A program made the position numbers and the translations under genes. From Rotaria socialis (lineage: Eukaryota; Rotifera; Eurotatoria; Philodinida; Philodinidae), in NCBI GenBank assembly GCA_905331475.1, contig CAJNYU010001115.1:62001-126000 (forward strand): a stretch of 64,000 bases of DNA, read 5' to 3'. Shown here piece after piece: positions 12,483 to 23,392 of this stretch (its first letter is position 1; each line of letters begins with the position of its first letter). The notes under the pieces were generated by a model, which saw only the letters and a program-made list of their open reading frames with translations, was not told where the DNA came from and did no database searches.

Positions 12483-13368
12483 TTATTTATCATTCGGGTA
12501 TTCGTATGGTGGAGGTCGACAATTCTGGTCATCTGCTTGAGGGGTGAATGGTGCGATAGCAATCTTATGCCAACCATGTTGATAACCGTCGTTAGATAAT
12601 TGTTTTATAAGATCCTTTTCAGCTTCTTTTAATTTCGTTTCAATCATTTTTTTCCATATTACTGTTATAATTACTAGTACCAAACAAATCATTGCTAAAA
12701 CACTTGCTGCAATAAAGAATAAAAAAGTTATTTTCAGAACGAATAACATAAAATATCGACCTACCAAAACCAGCACAGAATAGACCTTGATCAGAATGAA
12801 AAAACAGATGATCTGTATCAATTGTAAACTGTCCTGGAGCATAGAATGGTGTTAATATTGCATAAAATATTGCAATCATAAGAACAGCTGTAAATGAAAA
12901 TGTAAGAATTAAAAGAATTCCAATGAAAGAAAATATATGTCGAGTATAGCGATTATTGAAATTATAAAGTATAAGTATTGATGAACCCCATGATGGAAAA
13001 ACTGTTAAATTTGACAGGAACAATGCACATGAAATTAATATAATAAGAAAATTAAAAGAGTGAGGTCGACTTTCTTGTGTCCATGAATCACAGCTTACAG
13101 CAGGATCATTATATTGGGCAACGCATATCGTCCATAAACCTATAGTGCCATATTCAAGTAAATTTGAATATTGTGATGAATTCGATATTTCAGATTTATT
13201 ATCCGTGTGAATTAATTCATATGTAAACCATGAATCAGAACGAAAACTTATAAGAAGAGTGACCGCTAAAATTGTTGTTAATATACTAGCAAATGTTAGT
13301 GGCCATTTTAAATGTGAATAATCATTTCCGGAATTATTCATTGAGGGTGAATTGCGCCATTGCATCAT
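12483..13368 (-). CDS. PMP22/claudin-like four-helix membrane protein, 2 exons
   Basis: Exons on the minus strand are 12765-13368 and 12483-12706, joined over a 58-nt GT-AG intron in frame, giving 275 residues. The layout is that of the PMP22/claudin superfamily: helix 1 at about residues 22-43, a first extracellular loop, then three more helices and a cytosolic tail. The loop holds the family signature W(47)...GLW(77-79)xxC(82)...C(93). It also carries Asn-X-Ser/Thr sites. The tail ends in a Pro-rich segment PPPYEYPNDK; PPPY is a typical ligand for WW domains. Claudins seal or gate paracellular junctions, but this protein is longer than most claudins and could be another member of the superfamily, such as a channel gamma subunit or clarin-like protein. 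The start is the first ATG after an in-frame TGA. Confidence 0.7.
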
Positions 13369-14179
13369 TTTTGTGAACAATCAATGCTTATGATTTCAAA
13401 TGTTGCTTTCATACTAAAACAATAAAAATACATGGTAGTTTCATACAGTCCAATGGTAACGTCAAATGCCATCGTAGAAATATATATGTACACAAACGAG
13501 TACACAGTTGTAAAACAAGAAAATCATCTCAGGAGCTTGGAGTACACGTTTACTATGCTATGTTTCAAAATAATTCGATTTGATATGAATCATCATCTGA
13601 GTAAAAGCATTGGGTGACAAATAAAGGTATGGAAAAAAGCAGAAATAAAACTATAGAGCACGTATACACGTATATTAACAGACACATATTCATTCCTATC
13701 CTAAACATATAAATGCAGGTCCTTTTTTTCTTGTTGTTCTTTTCTGTCGTCGTTTATTTCTTTCTGTCAGTCGATGAATATTCACATAAAAAGAAAATTG
13801 TATGGAAGAAAAGAACAGACAAAACATAGCATTAGTTGCAATTGGATTATAAGTGGTGTATTGGAATAAATGTCGTATAGAGCTTGATCGAGTAAAAAAA
13901 CCTTGTTTCTTCGATATTTATACATTTAAAATGGAACTACGCCTATATTATTTTCCGGGCGATTACTTTTTTGCATAGTCAAAGAACAGCATTTGGTTTT
14001 CTTTAGAATTATTCTTTTGCATCGAAGATTTTACGATAAACATCATTAACACTAAATGATAGATATTAAATTCGCTTGACATAATCATCAGTAACCGATA
14101 GATGTCTGTCAATACTGACAAGATAATATCCATAGTTTATTGTATTGGATGTTATTGCAACATGTCAACGTATTTCAAT
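13369..14179. other. Intergenic region upstream of the claudin-like gene
   Basis: AT-rich, with no convincing coding frame. It should include the promoter of the claudin-like gene (minus strand). No other element was seen. Confidence 0.45.
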
Positions 14180-14608
14180 TTAGATAGTTTGTTCGTATTG
14201 TTCAGCGTCGACTGGAAAGCGCGGCGTCTTTCTGTAACCGGAGCTACTTCTGGGGTCGGATTGTGTGAATGACTTGCGGGCGGGAGTCCTGCTTGTCGTT
14301 GGTCTATGTTGATCGAGCGTCCGCACGAAGTTCGGCATCGACATGGTGGGAGTTGAGGAATCTCTCCTTCCAGGGCGTCTAAGGAAGGTTGAACCGGCTG
14401 AGGCGCGAATATGCGAGCAAGTCAAAGACCTCATGTCGTACAGTCGTGGGATAGCGCTTGTGAATAGACAACGGTAGGCAGCCCGTCCAATATAGTTGGA
14501 CCACAGTCTGTTTTTTTTACATGAAATTGTTTTTTTTTGATGATGAATAGCAACAGTTGTGATAGGAAAATCTTTTTCGTATACCTTGTATTTTTTGAAT
14601 ACAAACAA
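14180..14608 (-). other. GC-rich island with an open frame of unknown nature
   Basis: Between about 14195 and 14515 the sequence is much richer in G and C than everything around it. On the minus strand it carries an open frame ending at 14180. The coded segment is rich in Arg, Ser, Thr and Pro (for example SAGSTFLRRPGRRDSS) and matches no family I know. The GC-rich part begins right after an AAACAG acceptor-like sequence on the minus strand, so it could be an exon. It could equally be a fragment of an inserted mobile element with a different base composition. The AT-rich N-terminal part of the frame (MFVFKKYKVYEK) looks spurious. Confidence 0.3.
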
Positions 14609-14734
14609 AAATTGTTGAATAAATTCTTAAGATCATCACACGTTCTTCTCATCACAAAATAGAAATTTAGTATAAACAATATAAAAAACCATGAGAATAA
14701 TATTTATGTTAACTAGACACATAAGAAATAATTG

Positions 14735-14755
14735 TATATATATATATATATATAT
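14735..14755. repeat. (TA)n microsatellite
   Basis: About ten TA units in an AT-rich gene-free stretch. Confidence 0.9.
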
Positions 14756-15629
14756 CTTACAATGTAAGATGTTGATAAACGTCTGTGGTTTATGTATAGT
14801 AGTAATAAAACCAGTAACTAATCAATTAGAAACGATCTTCTGTTTTCATAACGATTGTAGTCAGAGAGAATGAGAAAAGACAAAATTCATGTAAGAATTT
14901 CATTCCTCTTTTAATATTGACCAGAATCTCAACCGAAGGATTGGAAACTGATTAAAACCTAGCTTCACTTTTTCAATGTAAGCAATATTGCACCAAAATT
15001 GCATAGATACGAAAGGAGATCATTAAGTTCTATTTAGCATTTTTTTGCTGACTTCAACGTGCATACGAACACGATAATCACTTACAACAAAAGATGACTC
15101 ATAACTTGTTAAAATCATTTTATTAGTGTTTTATTCAGAAAGAAGATGTGGTGAACGCATTGAAAGCTTCTACAGCTTTCGTTTTGAAGAAAATGCTAGA
15201 CAAACTCATATGATCAGCACTATCTTGAGTCATAACTTTTTCAAGCTTACTTTTCAATGTGCATATTTTTCATGCAATTCTAAGTGCTATCATTAGAATC
15301 GCACATTAGCAGGCAAAAAAAAAGAAACAGCCTCTATACTTTGAAATCCATTAAGCTTGAATAATTATTTGAATATTGATTAACAAATTACGCTGCTTTT
15401 ACAATAATTTTCGTAAATTACAAATCATCCAAGCAATTTATTATTGTCCGGGCCACCTAGCTTTTGTAATGCTTAAAGAATATTAGATATGGTGATCATT
15501 CTGACTAAGCAATTAAATACAGGCAATAACGAAAGCAAAATATATATAAATACTACTCGTGCAAACTTTACTTGCTAGAACTATTTTCACTCATCGAAAT
15601 ATTATTACAATCGATTACTTTAAGTAGAT
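14756..15629. promoter_or_regulatory. Upstream region of the first DEG/ENaC copy
   Basis: No gene was seen. The right half is the old promoter region of the ENaC pseudogene. It keeps two short blocks also found upstream of the intact copy: CGGGCCACCTA at 15449-15459 and GGTGATCATT at 15491-15500. They lie about 180 and 140 nt before the ATG, in the same order and at similar spacing in both copies. Confidence 0.5.
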
Positions 15630-17735
15630 ATGCCCGGCATAAAAGTTGAGCATGAGCCAACCATTTACAAACAGGATTTTGAAACTTTAGAGCCAGCTCC
15701 AAAACGTCGAGGAGCTTGTTCGATTATCAAAGAATTTTCTTTGAACACATCAATATAGTTGGCCCATCTGGTATTGTACGCAGTGAAAGTAAACATAATC
15801 GTTGATTTTGGACTGTTGCATTAATTTATTTTGCTGGTATAATGCTTTATTTCATTGTTCAAGCTATTCGTGCATGTTTCGATTATTCTACACACACATC
15901 TGTATCGGTCGTGTTCCAATGGCCTCAACCTTTTCCAGCAGTAACTATTTGTAACTATGCGTCAATACGATACGATCGATTTATTGGACTATTTCTAAAC
16001 TATACGAATGCATTAAATCTAACAAATACTACGGATACAATTAATTTACCTGTGTCACAAATCAAATTTACTATATAGCTGATTTTTTAATTGACAAAGT
16101 TAAGAAAGGAGATCCTCTGGATGATTATTTTTTCCACCGGATGGAATGATGATGAGCTGCATATATAATGTAGTTGCATGTACATCGGCTAATTTTACTT
16201 CGTTCGTATCACCACTATATGGTATGTGTTATACATTCAATGCTAAATTTAAAAATTTCGCCAATAGTGGTATAAGATATAACGCTGACAATGGAGGAAA
16301 TGGTTTACTACAATTATCTCTGTATACACTTGGGATGCACCAGTACCAGTATACTGGCTACTGGTCATACTGGTCACCAGTAAATATTGGTTATAGCGTT
16401 GTCTAGAACATGTTTCAATAGTTTTCAACGTGTTTGAAGAAAGAAAATCATTAATTCAGGTCGTAGTCATGGTAAACAATGACATTTGTGACTTGTATCA
16501 GTATTGAATTTATTTATATGAGATTTATGTAACTAAAAGTTGATAAAATTCACTAAATATCCAATTGATTTTTCGTGATCGATTAAACCTAAGTTCAAGT
16601 TTGTATATTCAACACAGTATTTCGATTCATCGGTTTATTTCATAAGATTGTTTTATTATTTGACTAAATCCATGAATGAAATTCTTTTTCTCCTCAAAAA
16701 CGTTGAAAACTATTGAAAAAAGTTCTATATAATGTTATCAACTAGTTGAGTATAGAATATCTTATACTGTTTCAAAATGCGGCAACAATCAATTTTTCAC
16801 TTGAATATAGACAATGGAAGTGACGGCTGAGAAAATTACTCATTTAATTGATCGTTATTTTCGAAAGTAGAAAACCAGTATTTACTGGTACTGGTGCATC
16901 TCTAGTACACACATGAGCAACAATACGTGCCATTTATGTCAAATGGTAAGCAGAGTATCATGATTGTATTTGTATAATTATATTTAAGCATTTTCTTTCT
17001 GTACTGTGTAATATTTAGACGCTGGTAGGGTTGCATTGATTCATGATAATTCCGAGATACCCAATATTGAAATGACATCAATACTTCTTGCGCCTGCTCG
17101 GCATCATAAGTTAGGCTTTACAAAAAAGATAAGTATTTTCTTGCAGACGCCCTATACAACATGCACTGATAGAATCAGTCCTGGGCTGCAAATCATGTAC
17201 GATGCATACAATGGCACTGATTATGCATACGCACGATATCAATGCTTCACTGCCTGCATACAAGAGTATACGTAAGTGTTTGGAGTTTGTGATATTTTGA
17301 ATGCTGGTTTTAATTGTTCATTTCAGTTATGAAATTTGTGAATGTGGAAATCCTAACTTTTGTAACATCCGAGCCGTTGCCATTCCAGATAGTACGAAAA
17401 GAACTAATATATCAATATGTTCAGTGAACAATCCATGCCCCGGCGAACGTAGAACAACGTTCTTGAATACTAAATCGATTTACAGAAAAATGTTCAAATA
17501 CTGAGTTTATTATCAAATCATCATCACTTTTTGCTCCGAGAGTGATTATGTTAGCTGACATAAAACGATTCGTTGAGGCTTCAAATATTTCGTTATCTGC
17601 TAACTGGTCAACATCATGGATTTCTGGCATTCAGTCTAATTATGTTTCCTTAGATGCGTCGCTGTGAAAGTATTCGAACGGATGTATATACTCAACAAGC
17701 TATATTGGGTCCAGTTGATGTTCTTTCAGGGAGAG
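15630..17735 (+). pseudogene. DEG/ENaC-family channel pseudogene (broken tandem copy)
   Basis: This is a decayed duplicate of the intact degenerin/epithelial sodium channel gene at 21049-22734. It keeps the same exon plan, including GT-AG introns before 17018 and around 17270-17325. Recognisable pieces are FPAVTICNYA after the first helix, the NFTSFVSPLYGMCYTFNA segment, ISPGLQIMYDAYNGTDYAYA, and ICECGNPNFCNIRAVAI. Damage seen: an in-frame TAG at 15756-15758 followed by a two-base shift, a TGA at 15803-15805, a stop at 16076-16078, a one-base shift near 16135, a 575-bp element inserted at 16330, and a deletion near 17480. The second membrane helix and C-terminus are missing, because homology ends where a fold-back element begins at 17736. 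It cannot make a working channel. Confidence 0.92.
16322..16912. mobile_element. hAT-type MITE inserted in the ENaC pseudogene, with 8-bp target duplication
   Basis: The element itself is 16330-16904 (575 bp). Its ends are inverted repeats of about 22 nt with two mismatches: left TTGGGATGCACCAGTACC, right (read inward) TAGAGATGCACCAGTACC. It is flanked by GTATACAC at 16322-16329 and GTACACAC at 16905-16912, an 8-bp target duplication with one change. Coding homology to the intact ENaC copy stops at the left flank and resumes exactly at the right one. An 8-bp duplication and TAGRGATGCACC-like ends are typical of the hAT superfamily. A second, internal inverted repeat (near 16416-16434 and 16699-16717) is present. 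There is no transposase frame, so it is non-autonomous. Confidence 0.83.
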
Positions 17736-18067
17736 CGAAAATTGGTCGAAAATTTTGTAATAGAAGAACAAAAGCTTTTTTTTTAAACAGCCCGAACTTT
17801 GTAGTGTACAGGTGAAACAGCACTAATTACACTATCATGTTAATATTAGAGGAAAATAGTGATTCGGACAAATAAATTAGACATGCATAATAAACGAAAA
17901 TAGTTTAGAACTTAGGAAGAAGACCTTCTAACTATTTTAGTAACGTTGCCTGTTTTGAGAGCACGATGACCACCTCATCCTCACCCTCCAGATACACTTC
18001 GGACTTAGAGTTTCCGTTTAAGAAAAAGCTTTTGTTCTTCTATTACAAAATTTTCGACCAATTTTCG
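17736..18067. mobile_element. 332-bp fold-back element truncating the ENaC pseudogene
   Basis: The left arm (17736-17787) and right arm (18016-18067) are inverted copies about 50 nt long with only a couple of differences. Both arms contain CGAAAATTGGTCGAAAATTT read inward and a run of T before AAAC. The interior has no coding frame. Homology to the intact channel gene ends exactly at its left edge, so it removed or separated the last exon part, including the second membrane helix. No clear target-site duplication is visible. Confidence 0.72.
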
Positions 18068-20860
18068 TAGACCCTTCTCACTGATATGAAACTAATGATT
18101 GATTTTAAACATAAAAATGGAAGATTCATCGTAAACTTCGACAATAATAACTATTTATAAAATTGAAAAACATGATCAAAACAATGCATAAGGGTAAGTA
18201 AAAAGTCTCAATCAAAACATTGTTTAATAATTTATTATTTTAAGTACTGAACAAAACAAAAGGAATTATTTTTTATGTACTATTTCGAAGAGTCAAATAT
18301 AATTACATTAGTTTATTTAAAACAAGCTCTTATAATTTCATCTTTCTTTCGTACAAAACAATCTTGAGTATAATTGTTGATCATTTCTTCTTTTTCACAC
18401 CAACTCTCTTTTTACAAGAAGAATGTGTCAACCACAATCAAATGGGACCTCTTACTTTTCCTCGTATATTTTTTGTTCAAAATAGCAGCGCACTGTAAAA
18501 ATATCAATAGAAACTCTGAAACCCCATTTCCAATTAATAAAATTCTTTGTTTTGCTTAAGTGCGCCGACGCACTTTTTTAAATGCCATGCATCCTTTAGG
18601 AAATCTCTTATTCGAATTTCATCAGTAAATTCAACATCAAGTGAGTTGGCCTTGGTATGCGTTCTTGATCGCTCAGTTTTTTCTTTCCATAGTTGTATTG
18701 CATGTTCAGAAATTCATTCGATTGTCGACGAGCCATTTAATGTTCTGAAAACCATTCGATTTTCGGAAAGTTATTTGATGTCAGGAAAGTCGTCTACTTT
18801 CCTGCGGACTCGATACGGTATCGCTATTACAGGTGACATATTCAATAATCAACGTGTAACTATGCTGGCAAACTCAACTAAAGGAGATGCCAAAGATTCT
18901 ACATGTTTTATCAGTTTCTTTTTGCATCGCTACTCAAACTAACTTATTGCTAAGTACTCTTCAATTTCATTTGTCATATTCAACTAATTCTTGGTTTACA
19001 ACCGAATAGAAGTTCTTTTCCGCTGCTTAGAAATATTATTTCAAGTGTCTTCTAATATGATCTACATAGGATGTTTATTTTTAAGGAAGAAATTGTTCTT
19101 CTCCATAAATGTATTTAATATAATTTTGAAACTTTTCTTTCAATATAATCACATTATACGAAGAAAACATTGACGAGCGTTTGAAAATTCACTTTCTGAA
19201 TGATGACTAATGTACAAGTTGGCAAAGGAAAAAATATTTTTACACATATTCAAAAATGATCGTTTTTCTGCTGATATATCCAGGCGCAACGATGTGATGT
19301 GAGTATTAAACAAGCATGCGTATTCTTGAAAACTATTTTCTTCATCATTCTGAACTACGAGCCGCTTTTGAGCATACGGATTGTCTTCGCTTGTTACTTG
19401 AATACTTCACCGTCTAGGTTTTCATTTGAATTCGTAATCATGAAAGGTATGAAAATGAAATCCAGTGTTTATGTTGTCTCTTATCAATGCTAGAATAATT
19501 ATTATTAGGTTAACATTGATGTCGATCGAATTCGCCATCGACAGTTGAATTATTATTTCATGTTTTCCTCATTTAGCGCATTGATGAAAATGTATTAGTC
19601 CTGCATAGGACAAACATTGGATGATGTTGGAATTAAAATAAGTAGCCTGAATTCAATTTTAGACAGATGATAAACGTTAGAGCTATTAACCTTGTTTGCC
19701 ATCTTGAGTAAGGATTACGATATTTCAGCTGTTACTCAAGATTTGCGCCGATTGACACTTCTACAGATATGCCAGTATTGATGAAAATTTGTACTAAAAG
19801 TAATTTATAAAAGGCAATATCTACAAGACTCAATGAAATTATAAGCTGAGCAAGTATGGGATGAATATATCGATGTAATTAGGTAATATAGAGAGTAAAC
19901 TGGATCAAAATAAAGAACAATGAAGCAACATTGTGGCAAACTGTAATTTTTCGTAAACGAATTCACATCTAATGACAACTAAGACAATAAATTGACAAAT
20001 TTGCTAACCCGCTGACTTCTACTTAATCATTAGTCGTGCGAAATATTCTAATTATTTGTAAAAAGACGCAAAAGAAATTACATTTCTAATTTGTCTTTCT
20101 ATCGCAGTTTTAAAGAATGTTCCAACCAACAAACATGGAAAGATATTTTTTTCAAAATCGAAAACTCATTTTTAAATGCCTCTGAAGTACTTGCAATTAA
20201 AGAATAGCACATTGCCAATACGTGAAAAACAGTTCAGCATTGGTGTAGACTTAGTTTTTATGATCATACGTCGAGCGTTGCCTCCATAATATTATTTTCA
20301 TGTGAGAAGAAAAGTAAACACATCATTGAATACAGCATGTTAAATACGAAGCAAACTAATTCCAGCAAAAACTTTGAAGTATTTGCATAACGAGGAAATC
20401 GAAAATTTGTTCATTTTTCGCTCAAAGCGTTGAGAAGAGTGCTTGAAAGCTACAGGTCCTTTTAAAAGACTGATGAATCAATTTTTAGGAACGATGAAAG
20501 CTATGTTTACAAAATAGGCTATTCTGCATGAATTAGCTGCAATACACGAATGGATTAATGCGCGCTTTTTTAGCGATTTGTGGTTCATTTCAAGTAATAT
20601 ATTTGGTCATAGCGGTCTTTTATTTCTTTTTCTCTATTCACCAATGCATATCCACTCGACAATTCTCAGACATCATCATTAGACCCATGGACATAGCAAC
20701 AACAAAAAGACGCTGAATTTTACAGTCAAAATTTTTCAAACTTTATGAAGCTTGAGCTGAAGTTAAGGAGAAAAACATTCTGTATCTTTTAATTAGAAAC
20801 AAAGAGAGTAAATATTAAGAACAATATTATTCTACTTGTGCAAAACCTTATCCAAAAATA
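18068..20860. other. Gene-free spacer between the two ENaC copies
   Basis: About 2.8 kb of AT-rich sequence. The longest plus-strand frame (18547-18942, 131 codons) contains stretches such as EIHSIVDEPFNVLKTIRFSE, but I recognise no domain and see no flanking exons. I do not call it a gene. No trace of the missing ENaC 3' part was recognised here. Confidence 0.4.
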
Positions 20861-20869
20861 ACGAATCAA

Positions 20870-21048
20870 CAAAGCAATTTACACCTATTCGGGCCACCTA
20901 GCCTTGTGTATTATTTAAAAACATAAAATGTGGTGATCATTTTCATCCCACATTTCAATGCAAACATTGAGCGAGGAAATATAAGTGAATGTCATTGATG
21001 CAAATTTTGGTTGTCAGAAATATTTTCCCCTTTTTAAATTGAATAAAC
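20870..21048 (+). promoter_or_regulatory. Upstream region of the intact ENaC gene, shared with the pseudogene
   Basis: CGGGCCACCTA at 20890-20900 and GGTGATCAT at 20932-20940 recur upstream of the pseudogene in the same order. Sequence between them has diverged. These blocks may be leftover duplication or may be held by selection as promoter elements. Confidence 0.5.
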
Positions 21049-22734
21049 ATGTCGGACATGACTACTAAGCATGTAACAGTCGCTACTCGTACCGATACTG
21101 AAGTTTCGCAATCTGTTCCGAAACGTCGACGAGCTGGCTCGGTCATCAATGAATTTTGCTTGACGACATCAATACAAGGTTTCCCTGGTATTGCACGCAG
21201 CGAAAGTATACATAATTGGCTCTTTTGGACGGTTGCATTGATTTGTTTCACTGGTATAATGGTTTATTTTATTACTCAAACTATTCGTGCATATTTCAAC
21301 TATCCTACACAAACATCTGTAACGATTGTTGTCGAATGGCCTCAATTATTTCCTGCAGTTAGTATCTGTAATTATGGTATGATACGATATGACCGATTCA
21401 TCGGACCATTTGTAAACTATACAAATACATTAAATATAACCAATACAACGGACACAGCTAATTTCACTGAGACACAATCGTACTATATTAATGATTTTCT
21501 CATTGATCAACTCAATCAAGGAGCACCTTTTGATAATTATTTTTTTCCGCTGGATGGAATGATGATAAGCTGTGCCTATAATGGGCAAACATGTACAGTC
21601 GCGAATTTTACTTCATTTATTTCGTCAGCATATGGTATGTGCTATACATTCAATGCTAAACTAAAAAATGTCGTGGATGGTGGTATAAGATATGGCTCAG
21701 AAAATGGAGAAAATGGTCTACTAAAATTAGTTTTGTACGCACATCAACAGCAATATGTGCCTTATACGAAAATAGGTATATGCATAATATTATGACTTTA
21801 TTAGTGGTGTCATAGTTTAAAAGTTTTCTCTCTACATTTTAATACTTAGGCACTGGTATTGTTGCATTAGTTCATGATAATTCCAAGGTACCTAATGTTG
21901 ATTTGGAAGCCGTATTTCTTTCACCTGGACGACATCATAAGCTAGGATTTCAAAAGAAAAAGAATGTCTTTTTGGCACCGCCTTATACAACATGTACCGA
22001 ACAAATCAGTCCTGGACTACAAGTTGTTTATGATGGATACAATGGTACTGATTATGCATATTCGCTATTCTATTGCACCAATGCCTGCGTTCAAGAATAT
22101 ATGTAAGAGTATCTAGTTTATTACTTTTTCATGTTTGATTTCATATATTTATTTCAGTTATACGCAGTGTGGCTGCGGGGATGCTGAATTGTGGAATATT
22201 CGAGCTGTTGTCATTCAAGGTACTGAGCAAAGAATTAATATATCATTATGTAATACGAGCAATCCATGTCCCCGTAAATATAAAACATTTATTATAAGTT
22301 CAGACTCCATATTGAATGGATACTGTCCTCAATGCACAACAGAGTGTACCGATACTGAGTTCATTATGAAATTATCATCACTTTCGGCACCACCAGCGGT
22401 TCTATTACCTCGTATCAAACAGTTTGTTGAGTCTTCAAATATCACGCTACCTAACGATTGGTCAACATCATGGGTTTCAGAGATACAATCGAATTATGTT
22501 TCATTAGAAGTCGCCTATGAAACTGTGCGAACGGAACTATATTCACAGCAAGCCTCATTGGGTCCAGTTGATGTTCTTTCGAATGTTGGTGGACAAACAG
22601 GCCTTTGGATTGGTATTAGTTTTCTTTCAGTGATGGAAATCGCTGAAATGATCTATCGACTCATACGTTGCCTGTGTTTCAATCGGCGACCAGTTGTTAA
22701 CAACGAAATCAAAGCACAAGAAGCTTTTCAATAA
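21049..22734 (+). CDS. DEG/ENaC-family cation channel subunit, 3 exons, intact
   Basis: Members of this family form trimeric, amiloride-sensitive sodium channels gated by peptides, acid or force at the plasma membrane. Exons are 21049-21775, 21850-22102 and 22158-22734, with GT-AG introns of 74 and 55 nt. They join in frame to 518 residues, a normal family length. The first helix is at about residues 63-85 (LFWTVALICFTGIMVYF), followed by the family motif FPAVSICNYG. The large extracellular domain carries many Asn-X-Ser/Thr sites and paired cysteines, including YTQCGCGDAE and YCPQCTTECTD. The pore helix reads GLWIGISFLSVMEIAEM (near 475-491) with the G-I-S filter pattern. The N-terminal cytosolic part contains KRRRAGS. 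An AATAAA overlaps the stop codon (22730-22735). Which ligand opens the channel cannot be told. Confidence 0.93.
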
Positions 22735-23392
22735 AGGATTATAACTGTTTCTTTTAGTAGTCATAAGCTTTGTCCTTTTCCATGTTTGTGATTTCTCTAT
22801 TTAAAAATGTGCAATGTTGTCCTGACGAAAGTTTGAAAGACCCCGGTACTAATTGGGAAAACGTTTGAATGAAATTTTGGTTCGATTCAGAAGTTATTTC
22901 ATTGGTATAGTTTAGAAGCAAAAGTACTATTCATAGAATCCACTGGATCTAATTTATACACATTGATCAAAGTACATATTTTCATAATCTATAATAGCTA
23001 CGCATGTCTGAAACGTCGACATCAATAAATTATACATGCACATGAAGATTGATTTTAACTAGCAATTCAATAATGTCGAACTAGAAATAATTTATGTTAA
23101 AATTAATTAAGTAATTGTCATTTTGTAGAATAGAAGTTGCATAGATTGTTTTAGTTCTTCTAAAAATAAAATTGTTAGCTCAATTAAAATATAAAAATCA
23201 TCGTAATTGTTTAAAACGCAATGTCATAAAAGAGAAATGTAGACTATTTTATTAGTACAAAGAAGACTAAAAATGATACATAATTTTTTTTGTAATATGC
23301 TCATATTCGAATGAGAACGTTACCGAGCAAAACCAAAAATATTTCCACATTGACTCTTGCCAATCAATTAGGCGAGTATCAAGTGTTGATAA
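22735..23392. other. Intergenic region between convergent genes
   Basis: AT-rich 3' flanking sequence of the ENaC gene (plus) and the B-box gene (minus). No gene, repeat or RNA was recognised. Confidence 0.5.

Noticed and set aside
13369-13380. Upstream TTG start for the claudin-like protein (four extra residues)
   Set aside because: This is a eukaryotic gene, and an ATG follows in the same frame after an in-frame stop. The ATG at 13366-13368 is used instead.
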